A stretch of DNA of 64,000 bases from Laspinema olomoucense D3b (GCF_025370785.1 NZ_JAMXFA010000006.1:1-64000), one strand, 5' to 3'; counted from the first letter of the stretch, positions 27,153-36,903 are shown. Made by a program: numbers and translations. Notes: generated by a model not told the origin, from the sequence alone.

Positions 27153-30100
27153 TTATTTTAAGCCGAGAACCTTAATTTTATCCTTTTTGCCTTGGAGGGC
27201 TTTTAACTTGCGACGGTGACGAGATTTGCTATTCATGAGGTTTTTAAGGAAAGTTTGAAATCCATCAACGTAGGTAAATAAGACGGGGACGACGATTAAG
27301 GTTAAGAGGGTGGAGGTGGAAAATCCACCAATAACGGCGATCGCCATTGGAGAACGGACTTCGCCGCCAGCCCCAATTTCCAGGGCGATCGGCATCATTC
27401 CGGCAACGGTGGAAAGGGCGGTCATACAAATCGGGCGTAATCGGGAAACTCCCGCTTCTATAATTGCTGGAACTTGTCGCATTCCTTGTTCTTGATTGGC
27501 GAGAGTGCAATCGACTAACAAAATGGCATTTTTGGTAACTAATCCCATTAGCATGACAATTCCAATTAAGGCAAAAAGTCCTAATTCTTTTTGGGTAACC
27601 AGGAGTCCGAGAAGTGCGCCCCCAATGGAGAGAGGGAGGGAAACCATAATGGTTACGGGATGCAAAAAACTGTTATACAAAAGGACTAAGATAGCAAAAA
27701 TCGAGAGGACAGCTAGTCCTAAGGCCCCCAAGAAGCGTCCGAAAATTTCTTGCATAATTTTGGCATCTCCCGAAGATTGTTGTTCAACCCCGGGAGGGAG
27801 TGTCATCCCCGGTAGCACTTCAACTTTTGCGAGAGCATCGCCGAGGGAAATGCCTTGTAAATTGGCTTCAATGGAGACTTGACGGGCGCGATCATAGCGA
27901 TCGATTTGGGCTGGACCACTGCCCAGGACGATGTTAGCAACCGCAGATAAGGGGACTAAATCCCCGGATTGACTAGGAATTTCCAGATTACCGATCGCCT
28001 TGAGGTCATTGCGATAGCTTTCCGATAACCAGACTCGGATGGGAATTTGCCGATCGCTTAACTCAAATTTAGCCAAATTCGCCTCATTGTCCCCCAAAGT
28101 TGCTAGGGATGCAGTCCGGGCGATCGCCTGCACGGATACCCCTAAATCTGCGGCCCGTTGGGGGTCGGGTTTAATCAAAATCTCCGGTTTAACCACTGAT
28201 GCACTAGAGGACACCTCTACCAATCCCGGGACTTCGCGCATCTGTCGTTCTAAAGTATCCGCAGCCTCTTGCAAAGCTGTGGGATTCTCACTTTTTAACA
28301 CAATTGATAAATCTTTGTTGCTTCCCCCCGCCCCAGCAGACTGGAAACTAATTCTTGCACCAGGAATTTTGGTAAACTCTTCGCGCATTTGTTGCTCAAA
28401 AGCTTGTTGGGAGACCTCCCGATCCTCCTTTGGCAACAAATTTACATACAATGTACCCCTATTCAGTTCCCGAGATGAACCGCCACTGCCCACCGTTGCC
28501 AGCACACTTCCCACCGCTGGATGTTGTTGTAACAGGGCGATCGTGCGTTGGGCTGTGCGATCGGTCTCCCGCAGAGTAGAACCCGGAGGCAGTTCCACAT
28601 TCACCGTACTTAACCCGGTATCCCCACTATTAAACAAACCCTTAGGAATATAAGGCACTAACTGCAAACTGCCCAGGAAGAAAGCGAACGCAATTAACAA
28701 CGTAATCGCCCGATGTTTCAGCGCCCAAGTGAGAGCCGTGCGATAGGGCGTAATTTTTCGACGGGGGGAATTGGGCATTTCCTCCGATGCGGTTCCCATT
28801 GAGTTCTTCTTACTTCTGCGTTTTTGGCTTGAGGAGTGCTTGTCTTTGAGCAAATAGGCACTTAACATCGGCGTCATTGTAATTGCCACAAAGGTTGAAA
28901 ACATGGTGGAAACCGAAACCGTCACCCCAAAGGGTCGGAAAAACTGACCGGGAATTCCTCCCATAAATGCCACGGGCAAAAACACCGCCACAATAGTTGC
29001 TGTAGTTGCTAACACCGCTAACCCAAGTTCTTGGGCGGCATCTATTGCAGCTTGATAGGGTCTTTTCCCCATGTTTAAATGTTGGTCAATATTTTCAACC
29101 ATGCAGATTGCATCATCGACTAAATTTCCCACCGCCAAAGAGAGAGCCAGCAACGTCATCCCATTGAGGGTATAATCCACGAGCCGCATCACCATAAAGG
29201 TGGGAATGATTGACAGGGGTAACGCAACCGCAGTAATCAACGTGGCCCGCCAATCTTTTAAAAATAAACCCCCCACGCCAACCGTTAGGAAACAACTGAT
29301 TACCAAGTCATCAATGGAAGCTTGATAGGACTCACGAATCTCATCGGCGCGGGTAAAGATTAGTTCAAATTCGATATCATCCGGTAGGGTTTTTTGCAGT
29401 TCCTGGATGCTTTCTCGGACCCCTTCCTCCACAGTAACCAGGGTACTGCCGGTACTCCGCAACACGGAAAAGGCAACCACGGGGGTGGCAATTTCCCCGG
29501 AGTTGGTGGCTTGAGGTTGGGTATTGACACCCTCTTGAACGGACCAGAATCGGGCGCTTTGTTGGGGTTCGGCGAATCCATCAATAACGTTAGCGACACT
29601 TTCCAGGGGAACCGCTTCCCCGGAAGGGAGGACAATGCGGTTTTGTCGCAATGCTTCGACGGTTTGAGCCGAACCAAGGGTGCGAATGGTGTTTTCACTG
29701 CCGCCGACTTGGGAACGACCCCCAGGGAGGTTGATATTTAAGCTGCGAATTTGGTCGTTAATTTGGGTGGCGGTAATGCCCAAAGCTTTGATACGAACCG
29801 GGTCGAGTTCGATGAGGATTTCGCGGTCCACGCCACCAATCCGATTGATTTGAGCGACTCCGGGAACAGCGAGGATAGCGCGAGCAATGGGGCGATCGAC
29901 TAAATCGCTCAATTCTTCCACACTGCGGCGATCGGACCGCAGGGCGTAGGTAAGAATTGGCCCCCCGGCAAAGTCGAGGCGGCTCACGATGGGGTCGTTA
30001 ATATCTTGGGGTAAGTCTTGGCGAATTTGAGCGATCGCATTGCGAACATCATTGGTGGCGCGATCGCTATCGGTTCCCAAAATAAAGTTAATCGTAGTCG

Positions 30101-30374
30101 TGGATATCCCATCGGTGACGGTGGAGATGAGTTCGTCAATATTCCCTAACCCAGCAACCGCATCCTCAACTTTTCGGGTCACCTGGGTTTCGAGTTCCGT
30201 CGGTCCTGCACCCGTTTGGGTGACGGTAATACTCACGATGGGAATATCAATATTGGGATTTTCATCAATACCCAACTGACCAAAGCTCATCCAGCCCACC
30301 ACTGTCAAAATGAGAAACATGACTAGGGTGGGAACGGGGCTTTTGATAGACCAAGTGGAGATGTGAAAAGACAT
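27153..30374 (-). CDS. RND-family efflux pump, inner-membrane component
   Basis: Proton-driven exporter of 1073 residues (HAE1/AcrB type) with twelve predicted membrane segments and two large periplasmic loops. The adjacent aspartates of the proton relay are in GNLVDDAICMVENI, and the partner lysine is in MGLVTKNAILLVD. The periplasmic entry region is typical (DENPNIDIPIVSITVTQTGA). The central cytoplasmic linker is basic (HSSSQKRRSKKNS). The membrane-fusion partner lies 344 bp upstream on the same strand; a repeat block separates them. Substrate unknown: hydrophobic drugs or metabolites are typical of HAE1. Confidence 0.94.
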   Translation of the reverse strand: MSFHISTWSIKSPVPTLVMFLILTVVGWMSFGQLGIDENPNIDIPIVSITVTQTGAGPTELETQVTRKVEDAVAGLGNIDELISTVTDGISTTTINFILGTDSDRATNDVRNAIAQIRQDLPQDINDPIVSRLDFAGGPILTYALRSDRRSVEELSDLVDRPIARAILAVPGVAQINRIGGVDREILIELDPVRIKALGITATQINDQIRSLNINLPGGRSQVGGSENTIRTLGSAQTVEALRQNRIVLPSGEAVPLESVANVIDGFAEPQQSARFWSVQEGVNTQPQATNSGEIATPVVAFSVLRSTGSTLVTVEEGVRESIQELQKTLPDDIEFELIFTRADEIRESYQASIDDLVISCFLTVGVGGLFLKDWRATLITAVALPLSIIPTFMVMRLVDYTLNGMTLLALSLAVGNLVDDAICMVENIDQHLNMGKRPYQAAIDAAQELGLAVLATTATIVAVFLPVAFMGGIPGQFFRPFGVTVSVSTMFSTFVAITMTPMLSAYLLKDKHSSSQKRRSKKNSMGTASEEMPNSPRRKITPYRTALTWALKHRAITLLIAFAFFLGSLQLVPYIPKGLFNSGDTGLSTVNVELPPGSTLRETDRTAQRTIALLQQHPAVGSVLATVGSGGSSRELNRGTLYVNLLPKEDREVSQQAFEQQMREEFTKIPGARISFQSAGAGGSNKDLSIVLKSENPTALQEAADTLERQMREVPGLVEVSSSASVVKPEILIKPDPQRAADLGVSVQAIARTASLATLGDNEANLAKFELSDRQIPIRVWLSESYRNDLKAIGNLEIPSQSGDLVPLSAVANIVLGSGPAQIDRYDRARQVSIEANLQGISLGDALAKVEVLPGMTLPPGVEQQSSGDAKIMQEIFGRFLGALGLAVLSIFAILVLLYNSFLHPVTIMVSLPLSIGGALLGLLVTQKELGLFALIGIVMLMGLVTKNAILLVDCTLANQEQGMRQVPAIIEAGVSRLRPICMTALSTVAGMMPIALEIGAGGEVRSPMAIAVIGGFSTSTLLTLIVVPVLFTYVDGFQTFLKNLMNSKSRHRRKLKALQGKKDKIKVLGLK

Positions 30375-30404
30375 GAGCGGATCTAGGGTGTAGTTTCAGG
30401 ATAG

Positions 30405-30530
30405 GGGTGGATGGGGGAGATGGGGAGGATGGGGGAGATAGGGAGGATAGGGGAGATGGGGGAGATAGGGAGGATGGGGAGGATGGGGAGGATGGGGAGG
30501 ATGGGGAGGATGGGGAGGATGGGGGAGATT
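30405..30530. repeat. 9-bp minisatellite (GATGGGGAG)n
   Basis: About thirteen imperfect units of GATGGGGAG, some GATGGGGGA or GATAGGGAG, between the fusion-protein and RND genes. It is the reverse complement of the array at 357-440. Unit variants cluster at the RND-proximal end, while the far end is near perfect, suggesting recent expansion there. Confidence 0.9.
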
Positions 30531-30563
30531 TCCTCGTGACTTGGCTTAAGCGAGTCATGTAAT

Positions 30564-30639
30564 CTGGAGGCTCTGCCTCCAGTACAGGATCAGGCGGCAG
30601 AGCCGCAAGATGTGCGTATCACGGCAGAGCCATGATACG
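30564..30639. repeat. Palindrome cluster between pump genes
   Basis: CTGGAGGC-TCT-GCCTCCAG (30564-30582), then GGCAGAGCC repeats, then CGTATCA / TGATACG arms (30615-30639). These probably form stem-loops in the pump transcript. Confidence 0.75.
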
Positions 30640-30685
30640 AGAGATACATGAGCGGTCCTCCCCATCACTCCCCATCAACCAAGGA

Positions 30686-30713
30686 CCAATGACAAATTAC
30701 CAATGACAAATGA
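30686..30713. repeat. Heptamer tandem repeat (CCAATGA/CAAATGA)
   Basis: Four alternating heptamers just after the stop of the fusion-protein gene; same STRR class as those at 15264, 57068, 58889 and 58984. Confidence 0.75.
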
Positions 30714-30718
30714 CAGAT

Positions 30719-32581
30719 CTAAAGCTCAACCTGGGGAGTCGGAGTAACTTCCTCAGCAATGCGAATGCGATCGCCATCTTTCAGATACGCAGCACCCTCG
30801 ACTACCACGCGATCGCCTAAAGATAAACCGCTTTTAATTTCCACGCGGGTGCTACTGAGGTCCGTGGGAGACCCGGAAGCCACCTCTCCCACTTCTACCG
30901 GCTGTGCCTGCACAATATCTTCCCCCACTAAGCGATAGACGATCGCCGAACCATTGGCTTGCGGCAAGACGGCTTTTCCAGGAATCGTAATCGATTGCGT
31001 CGCACTGGTGGTAATTCCAGCCCTTAAAAACATCCCGGGCCTCAAAATTGAATCCGAAGGCAAACTGACTTTAACCGTTGCCTGACGGCTTTCTTCATCA
31101 ACCAAGGGAGCAATTTCCCGCACAGTCCCTGCTACCTTAATCCGGCTATCCGCATCGGAGGTTACCTCAACAGGTGCACCAATTTTGATTTGGGATAATT
31201 GAGTTTCGGGAATTTTGACCTGGAGTTCGAGTTGACCGTTAGCAATAATCGAAAACAGTTGTTTTGTATTACTGGTCACATCCCCAACTCGGGCGACTCT
31301 TTCAGCGATAATCCCCGCTTTTGGTGCGCGGACCACGGTGCGTTCTTGTTGGGTTTCCACCTGTTGCGCCCGGGCTTGGGTACTGCGGAGGCTGGCTGCG
31401 GAACCGTTGGCATTAGCGCGGGCACTGTCTAGTTGCGATCGCGCGATCCGGACGTTGGCAATGGCGCTTTCCAGTCGGGCTTGAGCGCTGTTAACGTTGG
31501 ATTCAGCACTTTGCACCCGCGCCTTGGTGATCTCAATGTTGGAGTTGGCGCTGACAACTCGGGACCTCATGCTGGCAATATTCGCCTCACTGCTGGCAAT
31601 CCTAGCTTCAGCACTTTTAATATTAGCCTGGGCGACCCGCACCCGTTCTCGGGCGTTGTCAGCCGCTGTGCTGCGGGTTTCCAATTCTTGGGTGGAAACG
31701 GCCCCGGCTTCGGCTAATTGTTGATAGCGATCGCGTTCTCGTTCGGCTTGGGCGAGTTCGGCTTGGGCTTGGGCGAGACTGGCGCGGGTTTGTTCGAGTC
31801 CCGCTTCGGCTTCAGCTTGGGCAGCCACTGCCTGGGAAACCTCTGATTTGGCTTCGGAAAGAGCTGCCGTAACCTGTCCTGCCCCGGCTTCCACTTCGGC
31901 TTTGGCGGCGATGGCTGTGGCAACAGCGGCTTCGGCTTCCGATTGGGTGGCAAGGGCTTGGGAGACGGCAGCTTCGGCAATGGCGATCGCCGCTTGTCGG
32001 TCTGCTACAGTGGATCTAGCTGAGTCGATTTGAGCCTCGGCTTCGGTGATTTGCGATCGCTCTACGGCATCATCGAGGATTGCCAAAACCTGCCCCGCTT
32101 CCACTAAATCTCCCTCATCCACTAAGACTTGCTGGATTTGCAAGCCGGATGCTTGGGGCAGTACCGGCAAAAGGTCGTAGGCTTGCACAGTTCCGGTGGC
32201 ATCTAGGGACCTTTCTACTCGGGCGCTTTCTGCGATCGCTACGGTGACGGTTTGATTGGCAACAGGTTGGGCATTCGGCGCTTCTGCCGCCACTCCCGAA
32301 GAATTCGCCGCCGTTTTTTCCTGGGGTCTATTCAGTAGCTGCATTCCACCGACGGCGATCGCCACCCCAATCCCTATCCCCACCATCAGTTTTTTCCAGT
32401 CGCTCGTTCTTGGGGGGGCGGCATCGCGAGTTGTGCCAAGGGCAGACTCCTCTGAATCCTCTGAATCCTCTACCGGCTCCAATTTAAGACCAGACTCTTG
32501 AGGCAGCCTCCCTGAGTCTTGAATGTCTGGGTTTTCCATTGTGTCCTCAGTCTCCGCTTGTGAGAAAGCCCCTTTCCTCAT
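30719..32581 (-). CDS. RND membrane-fusion protein with very long helical hairpin
   Basis: Periplasmic adaptor (HlyD/AcrA family) for the RND pump. About 70 acidic cytoplasmic residues precede one membrane helix (about 66-84). A biotinyl-lipoyl half-domain follows (VLPQASGLQIQQVLVDEGD), then an Ala/Glu/Gln-rich coiled-coil hairpin of about 240 residues (about 165-405), the second lipoyl half (RTVVRAPKAGIIAERVA), a beta-barrel and a membrane-proximal domain. At 620 aa it is far longer than AcrA (about 400), mainly because of the hairpin, which repeats AQA-, SAEA- and ANSN-type heptads. No lipobox is present. An outer-membrane TolC partner is not in the window. Confidence 0.92.
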   Translation of the reverse strand: MRKGAFSQAETEDTMENPDIQDSGRLPQESGLKLEPVEDSEDSEESALGTTRDAAPPRTSDWKKLMVGIGIGVAIAVGGMQLLNRPQEKTAANSSGVAAEAPNAQPVANQTVTVAIAESARVERSLDATGTVQAYDLLPVLPQASGLQIQQVLVDEGDLVEAGQVLAILDDAVERSQITEAEAQIDSARSTVADRQAAIAIAEAAVSQALATQSEAEAAVATAIAAKAEVEAGAGQVTAALSEAKSEVSQAVAAQAEAEAGLEQTRASLAQAQAELAQAERERDRYQQLAEAGAVSTQELETRSTAADNARERVRVAQANIKSAEARIASSEANIASMRSRVVSANSNIEITKARVQSAESNVNSAQARLESAIANVRIARSQLDSARANANGSAASLRSTQARAQQVETQQERTVVRAPKAGIIAERVARVGDVTSNTKQLFSIIANGQLELQVKIPETQLSQIKIGAPVEVTSDADSRIKVAGTVREIAPLVDEESRQATVKVSLPSDSILRPGMFLRAGITTSATQSITIPGKAVLPQANGSAIVYRLVGEDIVQAQPVEVGEVASGSPTDLSSTRVEIKSGLSLGDRVVVEGAAYLKDGDRIRIAEEVTPTPQVEL

Positions 32582-33225
32582 TTTCCCCCCAAGTCTTTAG
32601 CGTAATAATTTTTAGCATTTGCAAAGAAACATTGCAATTTGTTTCATTTCTTAAATTTTAATAGACTTTGTTCTCTTTAGGGATGTCATTTTTACTACAA
32701 ACCTCCATTTCCCCATGTTCCCCTATTGCAAATTATCTATCAGCAATTTAGGAAAAGTTGAAAATGCCCGAATTGAGAATCAATTCCCACTAAAACTACT
32801 GCTGAAAGCATTTTAGGTCTTTAAACAAAATTGAATTATAATAATAAGTCTTTTTTTTGCATATTTTTCTCATTCCGTAATCTGGGTCAGAGAAAAAAGC
32901 TGCTTCCCCTCTAAAAATGCTGGAAGTGAAACAGAAGGGCAATATAACCATAAACTAGGGAATGGAATAGTCCAGCCCAAAACCATCGGAACCCACCAGG
33001 GAAAGGGGGAGAAGAACGGCTGTAAGAGAACCGTCCTCCGAGGAAGCGTGGATCCAAAGCCTAGCCTTGTAGGATCAGGGGAAGAGGAACGGGACCCGGA
33101 CTCGGACAAAACCCGCCCAACTTTTGATGACAAGATAGACAAAGATGGGGTAAATAAAAAGAAGAACCATCTGCAACTCCTGCAAACCCGGGAAAATAGA
33201 ACTCTGCAAAGCGCGAGTACCAACT
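32582..33225. other. Divergent intergenic region without supported gene
   Basis: 644 bp between the divergent pump and HD genes. 32590-32880 is strongly AT-rich with several TATAAT-like hexamers and probably contains both promoters. The 117-codon minus-strand frame at 32870-33223 is rich in Ser/Phe/Pro/Arg and overlaps plus-strand frames of similar length; I do not accept it. Confidence 0.55.
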
Positions 33226-34071
33226 ATGCTCAATACCACTGAACTACTGATCGACAACTTTGTGCACAAGCTGAGGGAAGGCTACCGCAGAACCTACGGA
33301 GGATATAAACCGGACTACGAGGATATTATTGCCTGGGCGGGGAGCATGGCCCTAGAGAATATTGCCAACAGTGATGCCCTGTACCACAATGTCGAACATA
33401 CCATTTTAGTGACTTTGGTGGGGCAGGAGATCATGCGAGGCAAGCACATCCGGGAAGGAGGGGTGTCTTGTGAAGGATGGCTTCATTTCATTATTTCCCT
33501 AGTCTGTCATGATATTGGCTATGTCAAGGGCGTGTGCCGACAGGACAACAATGGATGGTATGCCACGGGACAAAATGGGGAAATGATTAAGCTCAAACCG
33601 GGTTCAAGCGATGCAGGACTGACGCCGTATCACGTCGATCGCGCCAAACTGTTTATTGACGAACGGTTTGGGGGTCATAAACTGATTGATGCTGAAGAGA
33701 TTAAGTACAACATCGAACTCACCCGGTTTCCAGTCCCGAAAGCCGAGGATCACCAAGATACGATTAACTATCCTGGGATGGTTCGGGCGGCAGATTTAAT
33801 CGGACAACTGAGCGATCCGCGCTATTTGAAGAAAATCGGCGCTTTGTTCTATGAATTTGAAGAAACCGGCACGAATGCGGTGCTCGGCTATAAGCATCCG
33901 GGGGATTTACGGAAGAACTATCCCAAGTTTTATTGGAATGGGGTTTTCCCCTACGTCAAAGATGCCTTAGAGTATCTGACGCTCACCCAGCAAGGAAAAC
34001 AGGTGATCGCCAATCTCTACTCTAATGTTTTTGTGGTCGAACATGAGAGCGCCCAAGAGCAGCCCGAGTAA
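33226..34071 (+). CDS. HD-domain metal-dependent phosphohydrolase
   Basis: 281 residues. The HD-superfamily metal site is visible: His in YHNVEHT (about 55), the HD pair in CHDIGY (about 90) and a distal Asp in MVRAADLIGQLSD (about 190). Intact motifs predict a phosphohydrolase; the substrate (nucleotide, cyclic nucleotide or other phosphoester) cannot be told. No GYP motif, so it is not a c-di-GMP HD-GYP enzyme. Because the window contains a cAMP cyclase, a phosphodiesterase role is conceivable but is only inference. Confidence 0.85.
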   Translation: MLNTTELLIDNFVHKLREGYRRTYGGYKPDYEDIIAWAGSMALENIANSDALYHNVEHTILVTLVGQEIMRGKHIREGGVSCEGWLHFIISLVCHDIGYVKGVCRQDNNGWYATGQNGEMIKLKPGSSDAGLTPYHVDRAKLFIDERFGGHKLIDAEEIKYNIELTRFPVPKAEDHQDTINYPGMVRAADLIGQLSDPRYLKKIGALFYEFEETGTNAVLGYKHPGDLRKNYPKFYWNGVFPYVKDALEYLTLTQQGKQVIANLYSNVFVVEHESAQEQPE

Positions 34072-34242
34072 TAGGTGAAACTGGGACAGAACAACTGCTG
34101 TGACAAGCATTGGAGTTGCAGAGGGGTTGAGCCTGGAGAAGGGGGCGATCGCGTGATGGAATGAGGTGGATTCTCCACGAGGTTTCGCCTCATCCCATTA
34201 AAATAATGAGGCAAGATGTCTAGTGAAAGCCCCTCTTGATTC

Positions 34243-35373
34243 ATGAAACAAGTTTTTTCACCGTTCCAACAGTTTTTACTAACTTGGCTACTTATGTTAG
34301 CGGTGGGTTGGGCTACCCTGAGTGCGCTCAGTTATGTTGGAGAAGCGATCGGGATTCTGGTTACTGCGGGGTTGATTGCCTTTTTACTCAACTATCCGGT
34401 GAGTCGATTGCAAACCGTTGTACCCCGTGGGATTGCGGCGGTGGGGGTCTATTTGCTGGCGGGTTTACTGGTGTTGGTGCTGGCATTGACGGTGGTGCCG
34501 CCAGTCTTTAATCAGGGTCGGCAATTAATTGACAACTTTCCTGCCTTGCTTAAGTCGGCACAGGACCAATTAGGCGAATTTCAGACTTGGAGTGAGCAAC
34601 GCAATTTGCCTTTTGATGTGGGGCTGGTGGGGCAACAGATCGGGGAACGAATGCAGGGACAGGTGCAGGCGATCGCCTCCCGAGGGTTTGGCTTGGTCCT
34701 GGGAACCGTGAGCTGGTTCTTAGATGGCGTGCTGATTCTGGTTATCTCATTTTATATGCTCCTGGATGGGGACCGTTTGTGGCGCACCCTCACCTGGATT
34801 TTCGCCCCGATTATTCGGGATCAACTCACGGAGTCTTTGCAGCGAAATCTTCAAAAATTTGTCTCAGGACAATTGCTGCTAGGGTTATTTATGGCAGTGA
34901 CCCTGACTCCGGCATTTTGGGCATTACGAGTCCCGTTTTTCCTCTTATTTGCGGTATTTATTGGCATCATGGAAGTTATTCCTTTTGTGGGGGCAACGCT
35001 GGGGATTGGTGCGGTTTGCCTGATTGTGGCGTTTATTGATTGGTGGTTGGCTCTGCAAGTTTTAGCCGTGGCGATCGCCTTGCAACAGGTCAAGGATAAT
35101 ATTATGGCTCCTCGGATTATGGGCAGTCTCACCGGATTATCCCCAGTGATTATTTTTGCCTCCCTGCTGTTAGGAGCCAAAGTTGGAGGATTGTTAGGGA
35201 TTATCCTGGCGATTCCTCTGACTGGGGTGATCAAAAGTATTGTGGAAATTGCGATCGACCCCACCTCACCCCCGCAAACTGGGAGTTTCTTCAACAATAT
35301 CCTCAGTCCAGAACCCCCGTTACCGCTACCGGCAGAAACGGCAATTCCCCTAGGCGATCGCCTCCCCGATTGA
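34243..35373 (+). CDS. AI-2E family transporter (PerM/TqsA-like)
   Basis: Integral membrane protein of 376 residues with about seven to eight hydrophobic segments. The family pattern is clear: FLLNYPVSRL, the central soluble region, FYMLLDGDRLW, PFFLLFAVFIGIMEVIPFVG and QQVKDNIMAPRIMG-LTGLSPV near the C-terminus. Members include TqsA (AI-2 export) and Na+/H+ antiporter-like proteins; the substrate is not predictable here. It is convergent with the OppC-like gene, 18 bp apart. Confidence 0.9.
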   Translation: MKQVFSPFQQFLLTWLLMLAVGWATLSALSYVGEAIGILVTAGLIAFLLNYPVSRLQTVVPRGIAAVGVYLLAGLLVLVLALTVVPPVFNQGRQLIDNFPALLKSAQDQLGEFQTWSEQRNLPFDVGLVGQQIGERMQGQVQAIASRGFGLVLGTVSWFLDGVLILVISFYMLLDGDRLWRTLTWIFAPIIRDQLTESLQRNLQKFVSGQLLLGLFMAVTLTPAFWALRVPFFLLFAVFIGIMEVIPFVGATLGIGAVCLIVAFIDWWLALQVLAVAIALQQVKDNIMAPRIMGSLTGLSPVIIFASLLLGAKVGGLLGIILAIPLTGVIKSIVEIAIDPTSPPQTGSFFNNILSPEPPLPLPAETAIPLGDRLPD

Positions 35374-35391
35374 CCCAATCCCTCACTCCCG

Positions 35392-36462
35392 TTACCGTTC
35401 CACGCTCCGAGGGTCCAGCGCATCGCGCAACCCATCCCCCAGTAGGTTAAACGCCAGTACGGTCAAAATAATTAACAGGGCTGGGGGCCAGACTAACCAA
35501 GGTTGCAACAGCAAAATTGAGGCATTGGTAGACAGGGAGAGCATATTCCCCCAGGAAGGATCCGGCTGCTGAATTCCTAACCCAATCAGACTCAGCACCG
35601 ATTCGGCGACGATAAACCCAGGAATCGAGAGGGTTGCCGCAATAATCGTATAGGTAGCCGTCTGGGGGATGACGTGCCGGACAATAATGTAGAGCGGTTT
35701 TGCTCCCATTGCTTTCGCCGACTGGACAAATTCGCGCTCTTTAATGGACAAAACTTGACCTCGAATCACCCGCGCCAGTCCGGACCAACTCACAAAGGAG
35801 GTAATCACCACAATTAAGATAAACCTTTGGGCGCTGCTGATTCCAGCGGGTAAAATCAGGGTGAGGGTCACCAAGAGATAGATGCTGGGAATGGTCATCA
35901 ACACTTCCACCAGGCGCATTAAGATGCTATCGACGGGGCCGCCAAAATACCCTGAAATCCCGCCCACAATCGTTCCTAGGGGAAAGGAAATCGAAATACC
36001 AACTAACCCGATAAATAAGCTAATTCTCGCCCCGAGGACCAAGCGGCTGAATTGATCGCGCGCTTGATCGTCGGTCCCTAGCAGGTTTAAGGGTGCAGGT
36101 CCTGTGGTACCCAACAGATGAATGTCTCCGGGAATGAATCCAAAGAGTTTATAGGCGGGTCCTTTGACAAAGAGTCCGATTCGGGAAGGTTGCTCAAAAT
36201 CGACGATCAATTCGCGATCGCCGGTTTCTAGGTCGATCGCCCCTTGGCTGGTTGGATAAACATGGGGACCCATAAAGGCTCCCGTGGTTTGATTCCGCCA
36301 GTAAATCTGTGTCGGTGGCAACAGCGCCCCATTCGCCTGGGAACTGTAAGCATCATAAGGGGCAACAAATTCCGCCGCGATCGCCCCTAAGTAAAAGACC
36401 AATAACAAAATAGCTCCTAACCGAGCCAAGGGATTCTTTTTTAACTTTTTCCACCAGTTCAT
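35392..36462 (-). CDS. Orphan DppC/OppC-type ABC permease
   Basis: 356 residues. One N-terminal membrane helix (15-35) is followed by a periplasmic stretch of about 100 residues and a five-helix permease core. The coupling loop is SAKAMGAKPLYIIVRHVIP. OppC proteins normally work with OppB, OppA and ATPases for peptide or nickel uptake; none is adjacent, so the partners must be encoded elsewhere. The C-terminus GDGLRDALDPRS is a typical family ending. A 52-codon hydrophobic ORF lies 127 bp upstream on the same strand. Confidence 0.9.
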   Translation of the reverse strand: MNWWKKLKKNPLARLGAILLLVFYLGAIAAEFVAPYDAYSSQANGALLPPTQIYWRNQTTGAFMGPHVYPTSQGAIDLETGDRELIVDFEQPSRIGLFVKGPAYKLFGFIPGDIHLLGTTGPAPLNLLGTDDQARDQFSRLVLGARISLFIGLVGISISFPLGTIVGGISGYFGGPVDSILMRLVEVLMTIPSIYLLVTLTLILPAGISSAQRFILIVVITSFVSWSGLARVIRGQVLSIKEREFVQSAKAMGAKPLYIIVRHVIPQTATYTIIAATLSIPGFIVAESVLSLIGLGIQQPDPSWGNMLSLSTNASILLLQPWLVWPPALLIILTVLAFNLLGDGLRDALDPRSVER

Positions 36463-36589
36463 CGTATTTTTTAGGTTTTTACGGTTTAAAGAATCGAAAA
36501 TAATAGAGCCAAGGGAGCATCAGCACTGGCGCTCAAGGACGAGATTGCTTCCCTCTCATCCTCAAGAGTGGCGATATCTTTTGTCCCCC

Positions 36590-36748
36590 TCAATCATCCA
36601 CTGTCCATAAAATTAGCAGAAAAATGACAAACAAACCCACCTGTAAAGGCAAGCGGATCGACCCTACCAACAGCAGGGGGATACTCACTAACAATGAAGT
36701 CAGCAACCAAGCCAGGTAACTGACTACTAACATGACAATCACAGACAT
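36590..36748 (-). CDS. Candidate 52-residue membrane miniprotein
   Basis: Open frame from ATG 36748 to TGA 36590. The product starts MSVIVMLVVSYLAWLL and is almost entirely hydrophobic, with two likely membrane helices (about 1-29 and 36-50) separated by SIRLPLQ and ending TVDD. Helix-Arg-helix composition with a charged end is unlikely in random intergenic DNA of this base composition, but no good ribosome site is visible and I know no homologue. It could be a small transporter subunit or a leader of the oppC transcript. Confidence 0.4.
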   Translation of the reverse strand: MSVIVMLVVSYLAWLLTSLLVSIPLLLVGSIRLPLQVGLFVIFLLILWTVDD

Positions 36749-36888
36749 AATGACAATTTAAGGAAAATAATCGAGAGGGCTATCAGATTTTGGCATTCGT
36801 TAACATAGAAAGCAGCAATATCGATAATATCGATTCACCTCTTATTGGCACATCGAAGACCTAGGGCCTGGTCGTTACAGTAGGGGTT

Positions 36889-36903
36889 AGAAACCGGGTT
36901 TCT
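36889..36903. repeat. AGAAACCGGGTTTCT palindrome
   Basis: Perfect-arm palindrome AGAAACC-G-GGTTTCT, same family as 4046-4109 and 46303-46370. Confidence 0.85.

Noticed and set aside
28039-28653. 204-codon plus-strand ORF
   Set aside because: Lies fully antisense to the intact RND pump gene; Ser-rich composition of a shadow frame.
30405-30530. CRISPR-like array
   Set aside because: Units are 9 bp, contiguous and without spacers: a minisatellite. No other array of spaced repeats was seen.
32870-33223. 117-codon minus-strand ORF
   Set aside because: No ribosome site or family resemblance; overlaps an equally long plus-strand frame and the likely promoter of the HD gene.
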